Part shown: piece by piece, positions 10,376-22,955 of the stretch
Layout of the letters: the number at the start of each line of letters is the position of its first letter
How positions within the stretch are numbered: position 1 is the first letter of the stretch
Assembly (NCBI GenBank): GCA_963585895.1
Contig: OY757916.1
Coordinates: forward strand, 21,565,560-21,629,559
Direction: 5' to 3'
Source: Sepioteuthis lessoniana
Lineage: Eukaryota > Mollusca > Cephalopoda > Myopsida > Loliginidae
Length of the DNA stretch: 64,000 bases
The notes under the pieces: model-generated
The model's input: only the letters and a program-made list of their open reading frames with translations
The model's database searches: none
Told to the model about the DNA's origin: nothing
Translations under genes and position numbers: made by a program

Positions 10376-13300
10376 GGATAATGTAACAGAACATGACTAA
10401 TTGACTATAGTGTAACAGAACATGTAGCACATCCTTTGAAGCCCCAGCTAAATTGAATATAGTGTTGTTGAACATGGAGTGCAACCTTTGCAGCCCCAGC
10501 AAATTTGACTATAGTGTAACAGAACATGTAGTGCATCCTTTGCAGCCCCAGCTAACTTGACTATAGTGCAACAGAACATGTAGTGCATCCTTTGCAGCCC
10601 CAGCTAACTTGACTATAGTGTAGCAGAATATGTAGTGCATACTTTGCAGCCCCAGCTAACTTGACTATAGAGTAGTTGAACATGTAGTGCATCCTTTGCA
10701 GCCCCAGCTAACTTGACTATAGTGTAGTTGAACATGTCGTGCATCCATTGCAGTCCCAGCAAACTTGACTATAGTGTAACAGAATGTGTAGTGCATCCTT
10801 TGCAGTCCCAGCTAACTTGACTCTAGTGTAACAGAACATGTAGTGCATCCTTTGCAGTCCCAGCTAACTTGACTCTAGTGTAACAGAACATGTAGCACAT
10901 CCTTTGCAGCCCCAGCAAACTTGACTATAGTGTAACAGAACATGTATTGCATCCTTTGCAGTCCCAGCTAACTTGACTCTAGTGTAACAGAACATGTAGG
11001 GCATCCTTTGCAGTCCCAGATAACCTGACTATAGTGTAACAGAACATGTAGTGCATCATTTGCAGTCCCAGCTAACTCGCCTCTAGTCTAACAGGACATG
11101 TAGCACATCCTTTGCAGCCCCAGCAAACTTGACTATAGTGTAACAGAACATGTAGTGCATCCTTTGCAGTCCCAGCTAACTTGACTCTAGTGTAACAGAA
11201 CATGTAGCACATCCTTTGCAGCCCCAGCAAACTTGACTATAGTGTAGCAGAACATGTATTGCAGCCTTTGCAGTCCCAGCAAACTTGACTATCGTGTAAC
11301 AGAACATGTGCATCCTTTGAAGTCCCAGCAAACTTGACTCTAGTGTAACAGAACATGTAGCACATCCTTTGCAGTCCCAGCAAACTTGACTATAGTGTAG
11401 CAGAACATGTAGTACATCCTTTGCAGCTCCAGCAAACTTGACTATAGTGTAACAGAACATTTAGTGCATCCTTTGCAGCCCCAGCAAACTTGACTATAGT
11501 GTAACAGAACATGTAGCACATCTTTTGCAGCCCCAGCAAACTTGACTATTGTGTAACAGAACATGAAGTGCCTCCTTTGCAGCCCCAGCAAACTTGACTA
11601 TAGTGTAACGGACATGTATTGCATCCTTTGCAGTCCCAGCTAACTTGACTCTAGTGTAACAGAACATGTAGCACATCCGTTGCAGCCCCAGCAGACTTGA
11701 CTATAGTGTAACAGAAAATGTAGTGCATCCTTTGCAGTCCCAGCAAACTTGACTATAGTGTAACAGAACATGTAGCACATCCTTTGCAGCCCCAGCTAAC
11801 TTGACTATAGTGTAACAGAACATGTAGCGCATCCTTAGCTGTCCCAGCAAACTTGACTATAATGTAGCAGAACATGTAGTGCATCCTTTGCAGCCCCAGC
11901 TAAATTGACTATAGTGTAACAGATCATGTATTGCATCCTTTGCAGTCCCAGCTAACTTGACTATAGTGTAACAGAACATGTATTGCATCCTTTGCAGCCC
12001 CAGCTAACTTGACTCTAGTGTAGCAGAACATGTATTGCATCCTTTGCAGTCCCAGCAAACTTGACTATAGTGTAGCAGAATATGTAGTGCATCCTTTGCA
12101 GTCCCAGCTAACTTGACTATAGTGTAGCAGAACATGTAGTGCATCCTTTGCAGTCCCAGCTAACTTGACTATAGTGTAGCAGAACATGTAGTGCATCCTT
12201 TGCAGTCCCAGCTAACTTGACTCTAGTGTAACAGAACATGTAGCACATCCTTTGGAACCCCAGCAAACTTGACTATAGTGTAACAGAACATGTAGCACAT
12301 CCTCTGCAACCCCAGCAAACTTGACTATAGTGTAACAGAACATGTATTGCATCCTTTGCAGTCCCAGCTAACTTGACTATAGTGTAGCAGAACATGTAGT
12401 GCAGCCTTTGCAGTCCCAGCAAACTTGACTATAGTGTAACAGAACATTTAGTGCATCCTTTGCAGCCCCAGCAAACTTGACTATAGTGTAACAGAACATG
12501 TAGCACATCTTTTGCAGCCCCAACAAACTTGACTATTGTGTAACAGAACATGAAGTGCCTCCTTTGCAGCCCCAGCAAACTTGACTATAGTGTAACAGAA
12601 CATGTATTGCATCCTTTGCAGTCCCAGCTAACTTGAATCTTGTGTAACAGAACATGTAGCACATCCTTTGCAGCCCCAGCAAACTTGACTATAGTGTAAC
12701 AGAAAATGTAGTGCATCCTTTGCAGCCCCAGCAAACTTGACTATAGTGTAACAGAACATGTAGCACATCCTTTGCAGCCCCAGGTAACTTGACTATAGTG
12801 TAACAGAACATGTAGCGAATCCTTTGCTGTCCCAGCAAACTTGACTATAATGTAGCAGAACATGTAGTGCATCCTTTGCAGCCCCAGCTAATTTGACTAT
12901 AGTGTAACAGAACATGTATTGCATCCTTTGCAGTCCCAGCTAACTTGACTATAGTGTAACAGAACATGTATTGCATCCTTTGAAGTCCCAGCTAACTTGA
13001 CTCTAGTGTAGCAGAACATGTATTGCATCCTTTGCAGTCCCAGCAAACTTGACTATAGTGTAGCAGAATATGTAGTGCATCCTTTGCAGTCCCAGCTAAC
13101 TTGACTATAGTGTAGCAGAACATGTAGTGCATCCTTTGCAGTCCCAGCTAACTTGACTATAGTGTAGCAGAACATGTAGTGCATCCTTTGCAGTCCCAGC
13201 TAACTTGACTCTAGTGTAACAGAACATGTAGCACATCCTTTGGAACCCCAGCAAACTTGACTATAGTGTAACAGAACATGTAGCACATCCTCTGCAGCCC

Positions 13301-15507
13301 CAGTAAACTTGACTATAGTGTAACAGAACATGTATTGCATCCTTTGCAGTCCCAGCTAACTTGACTATAGTGTAACAGAACATGTATTGCTTCCTTTGAT
13401 GTCCCAGCTAACTTGACTCCAGTGTAGCAGAACATGTATTGCATCCTTTGCAGTCCCAGCAAACTTGACTATAGTGTAGCAAAATATGTAGTGCATCCTT
13501 TGCAGTCCCAGCTAACTTGACTATAGTGTAGCAGAACATGTAGTGCATCCTTTGCAGTCCCAGCTAACTTGACTATAGTGTAGCAGAACATGTAGTGCAT
13601 CCTTTGCAGTCCCAGCTAACTTGACTCTAGTGTAACAGAACATGTAGCACATCCTTTGGAACCCCAGCAAACTTGACTATAGTGTAACAGAACATGTAGC
13701 CCATCCTCTGCAGCCCCAGCAAACTTGTCTATAGTGTAACAGAACATGTATTGCATCCTTTGCAGTCCCAGCTAACTTGACTCTAGTGTAGCAGAATATG
13801 TAGTGCATCCTTTGCAGTCCCAGCTAACTTGACTATAGTGTAACAGAACATGTAGCGCATCCTTTGCTGTCCCAGCAAACTTGACTATAGTGTAGCAGAA
13901 CATGTGTTGCATCCTTTGCAGTCCCAGCTAACTTGACTCTAGTGTAACAGAACATGTAGCACATCCTTTGGAACCCCAGCAAACTTGACTATAGTGTAAC
14001 AGAACATGTAGCACATCCTCTGCAACCCCAGAAAACTTGACTATAGTGTAACAGAACATGTATTGCATCCTTTGCAGTCCCAGCTAACTTGACTATTGTG
14101 TAACAGAACATGTCTTGCAGCCTTTGCAGCCCCAGCAAACTTGACTTTAGTGTAACAGAACATGTAGCACATCCTCTGCAGCCCCAGCTAACTTGACTAT
14201 AGTGTAACAGAACATGTAGCGCATCCTTTGCTGTCCCAGCAAACTTGACTATAGTGTAGCAGAACATGTAGTGCATCCTTTGCAGCCCCAGCTAACTTGA
14301 CTATAGTGTAACAGATCATGTATTGCATCCTTTGCAGTCCCAGCAAACTTGACTATAGTGTAACAGAACATGTCTTGCAGCCTTTGCAGCCCCAGCAAAC
14401 TTGACTTTAGTGTAACAGAACATGTAGCACATCCTCTGCAGCCCCAGCTAACTTGACTATAGTGTAACAGAACATGTAGCGCATCCTTTGCTGTCCCAGC
14501 AAACTTGACTATAGTGTAGCAGAACATGTAGTGCATCCTTTGCAGCCCCAGCTAACTTGACTATAGTGTAACAGAACATGTATTGCATCCTTTGCAGTCC
14601 CAGCAAACTTGACTATAGTGTAACAGAACATGTAGTGCATCCTTTGCAGTCCCAGCTAACTTGACTCTAGTGTAGCAGAACATGTATTGCATCCTTTGCA
14701 GTCCCAGCAAACTTGACTATAGTGTAGCAGAATATGTAGTGCATCCTTTGCAGTCCCAGCTAACTTGACTATAGTGTAGCAGAACATGTAGTGCATCCTT
14801 TGCAGCCCCAGCAAACCTGACTATAGTGTAACAGAACATATAGTGCATCCTTTGCAGTCCCAGCTAACTCGAATATAGTTTAACAGAACATGTAGCACAT
14901 CCTTTGCAGCCCCAGCAAACTTGACTATAGTGTAACAGAACATGTGCATCCTTTGAAGTCCCAGCTAACTTGACTCTAGTGTAACAGAACATGTAGCACA
15001 TCCTTTGCAGTCCCAGCAAACTTGACTATAGTGTAACAGAACATGTAGTGCATCCTTTGCAGCTCCAGCAAACTTGACTATAGTGTAACAGAACATGTAG
15101 TGCATCCTTTGCAGGCCCAGCAAACCTGACCATAGTGTAGCAGAACATGTGTTGCTTCTTTTGCAGCCCCAGCAAACTTGACTGTAGTGAAGCAGAACAT
15201 GTATTGCAGCCTTTGCAGTCCCAGCTAACTTGACTATAGTGTAATTGAACATGTAGTGCATCCTTTGCGGTCCCAGCAAACTTGACTATGGCGTTGTTGC
15301 ACATGGAGTTTATCTTTTGCAGCCCCAGCTAACTTGACTATAGTGTAGCAGAACATGTAGTGCATCCTTTGCAGTCCCAGCTAACTTGACTATAGTGTAA
15401 CAGAACATTTAGTGCATCCTTTGCAGCCCCAGCTAGCTTGACTATAGTGTTGTTGAACATGTAGTACATCCTTTGCAGTCCCAGCAAACTTGACTATAGT
15501 GTAGCAG
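10353..15507. repeat. 52-bp satellite array, about 99 copies
   Basis: The unit is cagYcccagcWaacttgac + tMtagtgtaRcagaacatg + taKYRcatcctttg, 52 bp. Exact phase is kept over 5 kb: marker variants such as 'tagcagaatatg' occur at 12073, 13061 and 14725, and a variant at 13477, separated by 988, 416 and 1248 bp (19, 8 and 24 units). Two blocks at 13989 and 14249 repeat at 260 bp (5 units). Because 52 is not a multiple of 3, the ~95-104 codon minus ORFs are by-products whose peptide repeats every 52 residues. Confidence 0.97.
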
Positions 15508-15509
15508 AG

Positions 15510-16400
15510 TTATGTGTGGTATATATTGCAATAGCTGTATTTAAGATATTTTTGTACTTTTGCGTATGTGTCAAAAGCGTAATTATTATCAAAAAAGAAA
15601 TAACCATATTTTTCTATCAACCATACAATAATGGGAATAAAGTTAGGAGGATCAACTCTGATGAAGTGGTTCTGAGTTTTCAAGCCAAAACTTTCGATCG
15701 AGCCATACACTAACTGAAACCCTTTAATACGTCAATTCAACCAAACTCAGACTGGATAGGGTTAATGAATCACACTTACTTACCCTATTTCCTTGTCATA
15801 ATCGTCTGCTATTCTCATCGGAGACTGGAAGATAGCCAATAATATTTTCTTTTATAGGCATATATTTTTTTCGGATAAAAATGCTCGAAAAAAAGAGGTT
15901 CAGTTTTACCCCACAGTAACAGTTAGGAAACATTTTTTGGTCCACGTGATTTGAATAAAATGGAGCCCCCCAACTTTACGAAAAATTATCCAGTTTACTT
16001 TGAAAATACCTACGACGTATATCTACTTGAAAAACTATGATATTTCAAAATTGGTAGAGAAGGAAATAATCAGCATTTGGAAAGCAGTGAACCGACAATT
16101 GCTTTTATTAATGGAATATTAGAAATTATATAAGGTTCTGTTTGTTAATCATTCAGCCACTTCGTCTGCCACGACACAAGGTGAATAGACTGTTTCAAGA
16201 TAGCCAAACAGATTAGCAGAAAATTTGTTGCTGTAACCAAAATGAAATGAATTGAGAAACACCTGGAGAAATAATTTGTTGTTTATTCATATGACTGTAA
16301 AATCCCTGTTTTAAGGTGTGATGACTTTACTGTAAAATGCAATAAAGAAAATTACTAAACAAGACACAAAGTTGGCACTTGTCGTTTTAACAAGAACGTA
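15510..16400. other. AT-rich DNA, no gene seen
   Basis: Flank of the satellite. Two overlapping 65-codon ORFs on opposite strands (15510-15713) show no domain I recognise. No repeat family found elsewhere in the window is evident. Confidence 0.35.
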
Positions 16401-16404
16401 ATAC

Positions 16405-16674
16405 TGTAATATAATGGCCGAGGGATTTCGTTTTATACCTTTGGGTTTAGTTAGGCTGAGAACCTTTCAATTCAATGCATGGGTTACTTAGGTGCAACAT
16501 CAACGGAGGTGTTCACGCGAGTGCGCGCGGAGCGGACGTGTCACTCAGAGGTGTCACAATAGCCGAGATAGGAAACGGGGCTAGGGAGTGCGAATGACGT
16601 CACGCACTGGAGGATTTGGGGGATTTTGAAGAAAGTCAGTAGAGTTCGCATATCCGTATCATGGGTATGGTACA
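16405..16674 (+). mobile_element. Solo LTR, family B, internally deleted
   Basis: TGTAATATAATGGCCGAGGG start and 'gggtatggtaca' end, with the exact 4-bp duplication 'atac' on both sides (16401-16404; 16675-16678). Only 270 bp long: the ~280 bp holding the AATAAA region is missing. The CRE palindrome tgacgtca is kept at 16595-16602. The target duplication shows that the deletion happened within one inserted copy or before insertion. Confidence 0.92.
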
Positions 16675-16929
16675 ATACTAATTCCATGGTTTTTTTTTTT
16701 TTTTTGTTTGATTTGAACCAATGTCCTCATTTTAAAACTTTAAATTGATTGATAAATATAAATTTAGTTCTGATAGTTTTTGATTTTTCTGATAAATAAT
16801 ACTGTGATACTTTCGTTAATATTTGTCATTTTGTTACATCTGTTGTTAAACGTATAAAGTTTTCGAAATGTAAGATTCCCATTGAAGAAAGGGAATATTT
16901 AAAAGATCAATGAGAAAAAAAAAAGAAAA

Positions 16930-19340
16930 ACAGTGCAAAACGCGGTGTCCACTTTGGACCTATTGACAAAGATGCTGTCAAAAAAAAAAATGCAACCGAA
17001 ACTGAGAGATTAAACAGAGAGATTGAAAGACAGCAACAAGATTCTTCACATATTGACTCTACATCCGATATTTTTCCACAGACGTCTTCCAGTGAAGAGA
17101 CAACTGATGATAATTTTGAGCCTAAGAGACAGTCGAAGGGAAATTTACAGTTTTTGTTTAAAGTCCATTCATGGCCTATGGAACGTATTTGGGGTGACTT
17201 TCCTTCAAGCTTCGGGGCATGCTTTGCTAATGGCTTTCTATGAGACCAACGACATATAGGTCTTTTTCATCCTAGCGTTAATTTAAAAGAAATTATCATT
17301 GATAGATCAAAAATAGATAAGGAAAAGTAAGAGCAAAAATAACCAATCATCAGACGCATGCCCAGAGCTATGAAAATCTTATCTACATTAGTGTTGATTG
17401 CTGAGTTGATTAGGAAACTTAGCAGTACAAGAACGTTACAAAGGAAAATGGCGAAAAAAAAACTTAAGAAAAGCCAAAAACCTTAGTATCATTTAACTTT
17501 TATCAGAGAGATGAACATTAAAAGCTGATATCTCACCCACCTAGTCATTCTTAAAATTGGTGCAACTTGTCCTGTTATAGCAGACGTTTTTTTTTGCTGT
17601 TCTAGACTTCAACAGCGTGAATACTGTTAAGACAGTTCCTGCCAACAATACCGGTACAAACACTGATTGTGAGGCAAGACTTGTTACATCTCCGGAGGAA
17701 AAATAAACTTAAAAGGAAGTGGTATACTATTAATTGTTATTTTTCATCAAAATGAACTTCCCTTTAGAGCTATTTATAAGTCCAGGGATGGAAATATAAG
17801 AAGCCCTACTACTTTTACAGGTCCTCTAAGGAAAATTTGTGGAAGTGATTACCAGGATTTACCCCCGGTAGAATTTGCCATTATCAGTGGGCCTCTGGAT
17901 AATTTACATATTACTGTAAAAGCGACTACTTTTAGATTATGCAGTAGAAATTTCTCGAGGGAAACTTAACCCTAGGTTTGTTGCATGGATAATTGGCCCT
18001 CTGAATCAATCCAGATGGCTAATTTTATCAGGTTAATGTGCTTATGGATCAGAGGTGCCTATCCACCAGAATTCTTTGATAAACTGTTCAACCTTGTAAA
18101 ATTCATAGTAAGTAAATTCATTGAAGTATATGCAGTTAGTTGGTTTGAAATTAAAAGGGTTGGTTGTTTGGTTGTTTGGTTGGTTTTATGGCATATCAGT
18201 CTTTGTGGGTTATTTAACGCCAAATCCATTTTCATGCAAATAGTTCTATTTTAAAGGATTCAGTTTAGCATAAGTACACATTTTAATTGTCAAAAGATAT
18301 TTCTATTTCAAGCTATTCAGTTTATTCAAACAGTTCTAATTCAGCTGATTCAGTTTAGTATAAGTATAGATTTTGTTTACACACAGTTAAATGTCAAAAC
18401 AGTTCTATATTAAACAATTCAGTTTAGTGTAAGTAGAGTTTCAATGTCAAAACAGTTCCATTTCAAACAATTCAGTTTAGCATAAGTATGCACTTTAATT
18501 GTAAGTACAGTGTAATTATCAAAAATATTTCTATTTTAAGCTATTCAGTTTAGTCAAACAGTTCTAATTCAAACAATTCAGTTTAGCATACGTATACAGT
18601 TAGTTCTATTTAACTCATAGATAGGGCTCTATCAGGCACTACCGTTCCGAATCAGAGTGGACTTTAAAGCAATGGCAATGAAGAGGTGCTCTGCATTCCC
18701 CAAACCCCCAGTATCACTGGAACTTCACCATCAGATTGTTTAGTGTCATATCCAGGATACTCATTGGGAGGGTCTTACCCTTCTCCAGAGGTGCAGTCTG
18801 TGTATTTTACAGCCCCAACTGACAAGGCAAAGATTAAAAGGGATAATAAATTCTATAACCAATAACTGTTTACCTTCAAAATGATTGTGAGATTAAAGCA
18901 ACAAATGACCGATATTCAGAATGTTGCATTAAAGAATTTACGACACGATGTTTTTGCTTTGCTTCTAGAAAATATTCTTTTCTAAAATTTGAAGTCAATT
19001 GAATTGGAGGTGATGAAAGAGGCTGTAAAGAATCTATCCATTAGGTAAGTTAACATTTATTCATACTTGATTAATTATGTAAATTTGTTAGAATAATTTG
19101 AAAATTTACATCACAAAAATATAACCAATAGAGGTAAATTTTCCAATAAAAATATTTTCTTTTGTTTCTGAAATAACAAGCCACCAAAGAAGAGATTTTT
19201 TGAACTTTGAAGCTACACACTGTTCAAATTTGATTAACCTCACACAAAGTGGAATTTATGAGCTTGTGTTTGCAAAAAAGATTTTCAACTAATAAATTCC
19301 AAGAGTCGTTAAAGAATGGAACTATATTAGCTGTTTCTAA
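16930..19340 (+). pseudogene. Decayed ORF of unknown family
   Basis: Separate stretches stay coding-like on the plus strand: KRGVHFGPIDKDAV and a charged EIERQQQDSSHID region (about 16940-17170); DYQDLPPVEFAIISGPLDNL (17848-17910); an NWPSESIQMANFIRLMCLWI stretch with GAYPPEFFDKLFN (17985-18150); then, after an inserted family A copy, KFYNQ, KQQMTDIQNVALKNLRHDVF (about 18850-18975) and RRDFLNFEATHCSNLINL (19180-19240). Stops and frameshifts separate them. The style suggests a mobile-element-associated protein, but I cannot name the family. No terminal repeats were found around it. Confidence 0.5.
18160..18832 (-). repeat. Family A retroposon, full length, with 10-bp target duplication
   Basis: Antisense copy of 673 bp flanked by the exact 10-bp duplication attaaaaggg (18150-18159 and 18833-18842). 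It starts with the reverse hairpin tail (ggttttatggcatatcagtc) and three to four internal repeats ('aaacaattcagtttagcata'), and ends 'gtattttacagccccaactg'. This defines the real ends of family A and shows that it inserts by target-primed retrotransposition. It splits the decayed ORF: WFEIK is before it and the continuation after it. Confidence 0.9.
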
Positions 19341-19493
19341 TTTACCTGCATATTTACACTGTATATAAATAACAATAAAATTGACAAGGGATGCTTTAGA
19401 AATTGTAGATGGACAAGAAACAAGACAAATTCTTCCTAAATCATTGTACCATCAAATAAAACCTGCATTTACTTCAAAAGGAAATGATACAGG

Positions 19494-19497
<4 letters not shown>

Positions 19498-19560
<63 letters not shown>

Positions 19561-19625
19561 TCATGTCGTGCTGGTAGGGATATCCGTGCTGCTGCTGCTG
19601 TTGCTTCTGCTGCTGCTGATGATGA
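19498..19625. repeat. (AT)n microsatellite joined to LINE L end fragment
   Basis: (AT)~30 at 19498-19558 is followed by 'tcatcatgtcgtgctgg', the LINE L 3' terminus read in reverse, then 'gggatatccgtgctg', the same region in sense, and 'ctgctgatgatgat'. Two tiny opposite LINE L ends appear to be fused here. The 84-codon ORF through the AT run is not a gene. Confidence 0.6.
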
Positions 19626-19729
19626 TATTGTTTAAAAATCTTATTCAGTGATTTGACTTTTTTGTAATCGTTTATAATTTTTACAGTTATCGTTTAATGA
19701 ATGCAAAAAAAAATGTTATATTTTGGTTG

Positions 19730-20235
19730 TGAGACTCTAGTTCAGGAGTTTGGGGGGATAGAGTCTTCATTCATTACCAGGAACACTAGCTTAGAGTCTA
19801 ACTACCGGTTATAGACTCATCAATGGGTCAAATAGAACTATTTACCATACGTGAAACCATTTAACTATGTGCAAACAAATAATTAATATAAAAAAATCAT
19901 TGGTATTATATAGCAATACTTGGACCTATTTAAAGATGTGAAAATTAACAAATAATATTGAATAGAATTATTAATGTTATATATAAAAACTAGCAATACT
20001 TGAAACCATTTGAAGATGTTTAAACAAGCATTTAGTATTTTATAAGATAGGAATAACTAATGTTGAATAAAAATACTTTAATTCATTTGACTGAGGGCAA
20101 ATCGAATTATTAGTGTTAGATATCAATACTTGAAACCATTTAACTATATGCAAACAATAAATAGCAATACTTGAAACTATTTAACTGTGCGCAAACAATA
20201 AATAGAAATACTTGAAACCACTTGAGAGGGTTCTA
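19730..20235 (+). repeat. Family A (AT-rich subtype), sense
   Basis: The block 'cattcattaccaggaacact'...'atagactcatcaatgggtca' is followed by at least five ~60-70 bp internal repeats of 'atacttgaaaccatttaact' and 'gtgcaaacaaat', decaying towards 20235. No hairpin tail is recognisable. Confidence 0.65.
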
Positions 20236-20294
20236 ACATTAGCTGTAGCTTGTTTGAAAATAAAATTATTTATAGAATATTCGCTTGAACATCT

Positions 20295-20375
20295 ATCTAT
20301 CTATCTTATTCTGTTCGTTCGTTTGATCGTATCTATCTATCTCAATCTCTTCATATCTATCTATCTATCTATCAA
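20295..20375. repeat. (ATCT)n microsatellite
   Basis: Interrupted runs of atctatctatct at 20295-20305, 20330-20342 and 20356-20380. The ORF through it (20212-20403) is low complexity. Confidence 0.8.
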
Positions 20376-20599
20376 TCTATCAACAAGATTTGGCTTTAAA
20401 TAACCATCAATGATTGATATACCCAAATCTTACAATTCAGATAAATTATTATATCTAGTACAAAAGATAATTTATCTGAATTTATTTTTGAAACGGTAAA
20501 AACTTTTGATCAGTTTGAACGAAAAAAACCTGCATAAATTATGTATTTCTGAACATTTTTGTTGACGATATTTAAAAACTAAACACCCCCAAATTGGTG

Positions 20600-21140
20600 A
20601 GGTTTATTTTTAAGGTATATCAACCCTTTATGGTTATCAAATGCCGAATTCTGTTTTTAATCATATATTTGATATATATGATTTGTAAACACGGAGATAT
20701 ACGTAATTAAATGATCAAACAATTCTGTTTCTAACAATTTGATTTAGTATAAATCAACAAAGTAAAAAATGTTCCTATATATCGCATATATAGTTGCTAT
20801 ATATCACAAGCAATTCAATTAAACATCAGCCATTTGTTTATACACAGTTAAATGATCAAACAGTTCTATTTCAAACAATTCAATTCAACATAAGTCATTT
20901 GTTTGGACACAGTTTAAATGTCAAAGAGTTTTATTTGACCCATAGATATGACCTTTTGGTGATACCACACCTGGTCAGAGTGGACGGGGGAACAATGGCA
21001 ATAAAGGGGTACTCCGCATTCCTCAAAGCTCTTGCATCACTGGAGCCTCACACTAAGATTGATGTCATAACAGAACATTCGTTTGGAGTCTTACCCTCTA
21101 CAGAAAAGCAGTTGGGGTATTCTACATCCCAAGTCGAGTA
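20600..21140 (-). repeat. Family A dispersed retroposon, antisense
   Basis: The reverse tail hairpin (tatatcaaccctttatggtt...) at about 20612-20648 is followed by AT-rich internal repeats, then 'gacccatagatatgacc', 'aataaaggggtactccgcat', 'catcactggagcctcacac' and 'gtattctacatcccaagtcg'. The 115-codon ORF at 20794-21141 runs through the repeat and is not supported as a gene. Confidence 0.8.
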
Positions 21141-21249
21141 GGAAGCAACAATTGGTAAAAGCTAAAAATATAATTTTTACGGTCAATTCTATCCAGCTTT
21201 TGGATCGAGTTTATTGTTGATTTTCTTTAAAAAGTGAAAGATCAACATG

Positions 21250-21798
21250 TGTAACGTAATGGCCAAGAGATTTCGGTTCATGCCTTTGAGTTTAGTTAGG
21301 CTGAGAACCTTTCGGCTCAGCACATGGGTTAGTTAGGTGCAAACATTGATGCAGGTGTTAACACGGGCGGTCGCAGGCGGACGGAGGTGTCACTCAGAGA
21401 TGTCACAATAGTCCGAGATGAAACGGGTGACGGAGTGCGAGTGACGTCACGCACCGGAAGTGTGCAGAGGTTTGTGGAGAATTGAAAGAAAGTTAGGGGA
21501 GTTGGAATTAGACGCCGGACGGAGACGGTCGACTTTTGGGCTAGCAGTGGCGAGACGATTTTGCGCGCCATGGGTGCCGCATAAGATAGGGGCCAAATGA
21601 ATAAGACGGCATAGAGAGATTGTGTCTCTCCTCCTTATGTCAAAACCTTTAACTCAAAGTTAATAAAAAGGTTTCGTACCTGAACAAGAAGCCGTTAAGT
21701 GTTTTTGATTTTCGAGATTCATATGTTCTTTATATGTTCTATCGTTATGAACATTATATGTCTATTTCGCACATGGTGTTAATTGTGGATATAGTACA
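21250..21798 (+). mobile_element. Solo LTR, family B, full length
   Basis: 549 bp, TGTAACGTAATGGCC start and 'ggatatagtaca' end, with the exact duplication 'catg' (21246-21249; 21799-21802). CRE palindrome at 21442-21449, followed by 'gcaccggaag'. AATAAA-type signal in 'agttaataaaaaggtttcgt'. Best reference copy together with 26219-26769. Confidence 0.93.
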
Positions 21799-22309
21799 CA
21801 TGCCTTACTGTGACAGATGCGTCGGTTTTAAAGTTTCTACGTACTTAATGTTTATTTTTATTCAAATGTTTTTTTCATAATGCCGTATAATTTTGTCAGC
21901 TAGGTTTCTTTACAATGTTTTTGGTATTTAGATTAAATTGAGGTAATCAAGACCGAGGTAACTTGATTTTGTACCTTGTACCAAGAGTGCTTTTGATAAT
22001 TTCAGAAACCTTTCTTGTCCCCTTTTCATCCATCTTTTTTTGTTTCTTTTTTTATTTTATAGACGCTTTCTTTACTGAAATCCTTATTTTTCTTTCTTTT
22101 TTTTAATTACCTTTTCGTATCTTTTTCTATTATCTTTTTCTCTCCTCTTTATATTTTCTTTTTATTCTTTTAACCTTTTGAACCAAGAATTTTTCAAAAG
22201 ATGCGGTCATCACAACTGTCACATCAATCAAGCTACTTCGCTCTGGGAAATGTTGGGAAGATTTGTAATTTATGATAAATATTGACGTATACACACGCAG
22301 ACACACACA

Positions 22310-22347
<38 letters not shown>

Positions 22348-22687
22348 GCAAATGTTGATTTCTCCGACGATATTTTTCGTGTTTAACATAAAGGGTGGCT
22401 GATTACATGAAAACTATTTTTATAACGTGGGAAAATTGTGTGTGAATCAAAATTATTATCGCCTTGAAAACTATTTGTCCCGTCGAATGCAAATTTTGTT
22501 TTTATGTTTTTATCTCCCATGATAAAGATGCAAACACAGATGACCTAGTTCTTCTTTTAAATAAACCAGCTCAGGCCAAATCCCGGCTCATAATCTGGAG
22601 CAGGTAACATGAGGTATCAGTCTCTACGTTAACTCAGAGTTCATTCATTTTAATCAAAATACTACAATCTCTTCACTAAATAAGTAA
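21799..22687. other. AT-rich DNA with pyrimidine tract and (AT)n
   Basis: T-rich tract at 22020-22170 and (AT)~16 at 22314-22344. No gene or recognised repeat otherwise. Confidence 0.4.
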
Positions 22688-22955
22688 AGTAAGTCAAGTT
22701 GGCAACCGTGGTCGAGGGCGACCCGAAGGCTCCCTTTTCGATAGCTACTACACTGAGGTGTAGGAGAGGGTGCTACTTCTTTCCCGGGATTTTTCCACTT
22801 TACCCTTGATATATACCTTATAATGCTGAGTGTTAAGGAAGGAGGTATCAAGTACCATTTTTTAAGTCTTTGGTATGACTCGATCTGGGATTGAACCCCC
22901 GATTACCAGACCATTGGCGAACATTCTATCCACTAGGCCAATGAGCTGGTTTAAA
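22688..22955 (-). mobile_element. SINE E (tRNA-derived)
   Basis: In reverse: head 'cattggcctagtggataga' and B box 'gggttcaatcccagatc', body 'aaggtatatatcaagggtaa', 'cctacacctcagtgtagtag', tail 'gttgccaacttgacttactt'. About 265 bp. A LINE L remnant begins directly beyond its head. Confidence 0.87.

Noticed and set aside
11176-15304. Six minus-strand ORFs of 60-104 codons with repeated C/Y/V-rich peptides, looking like a repetitive secreted protein
   Set aside because: They follow from the 52-bp satellite read in three frames; stops come from single-unit variants and no start or signal peptide is conserved.
10353-15507. CRISPR array
   Set aside because: Direct units are contiguous without unique spacers and the genome is eukaryotic.
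15655-15700. Hammerhead-like 'ctgatgaagtggttctgag'
   Set aside because: No GAAA element or closing stem follows at a suitable distance.
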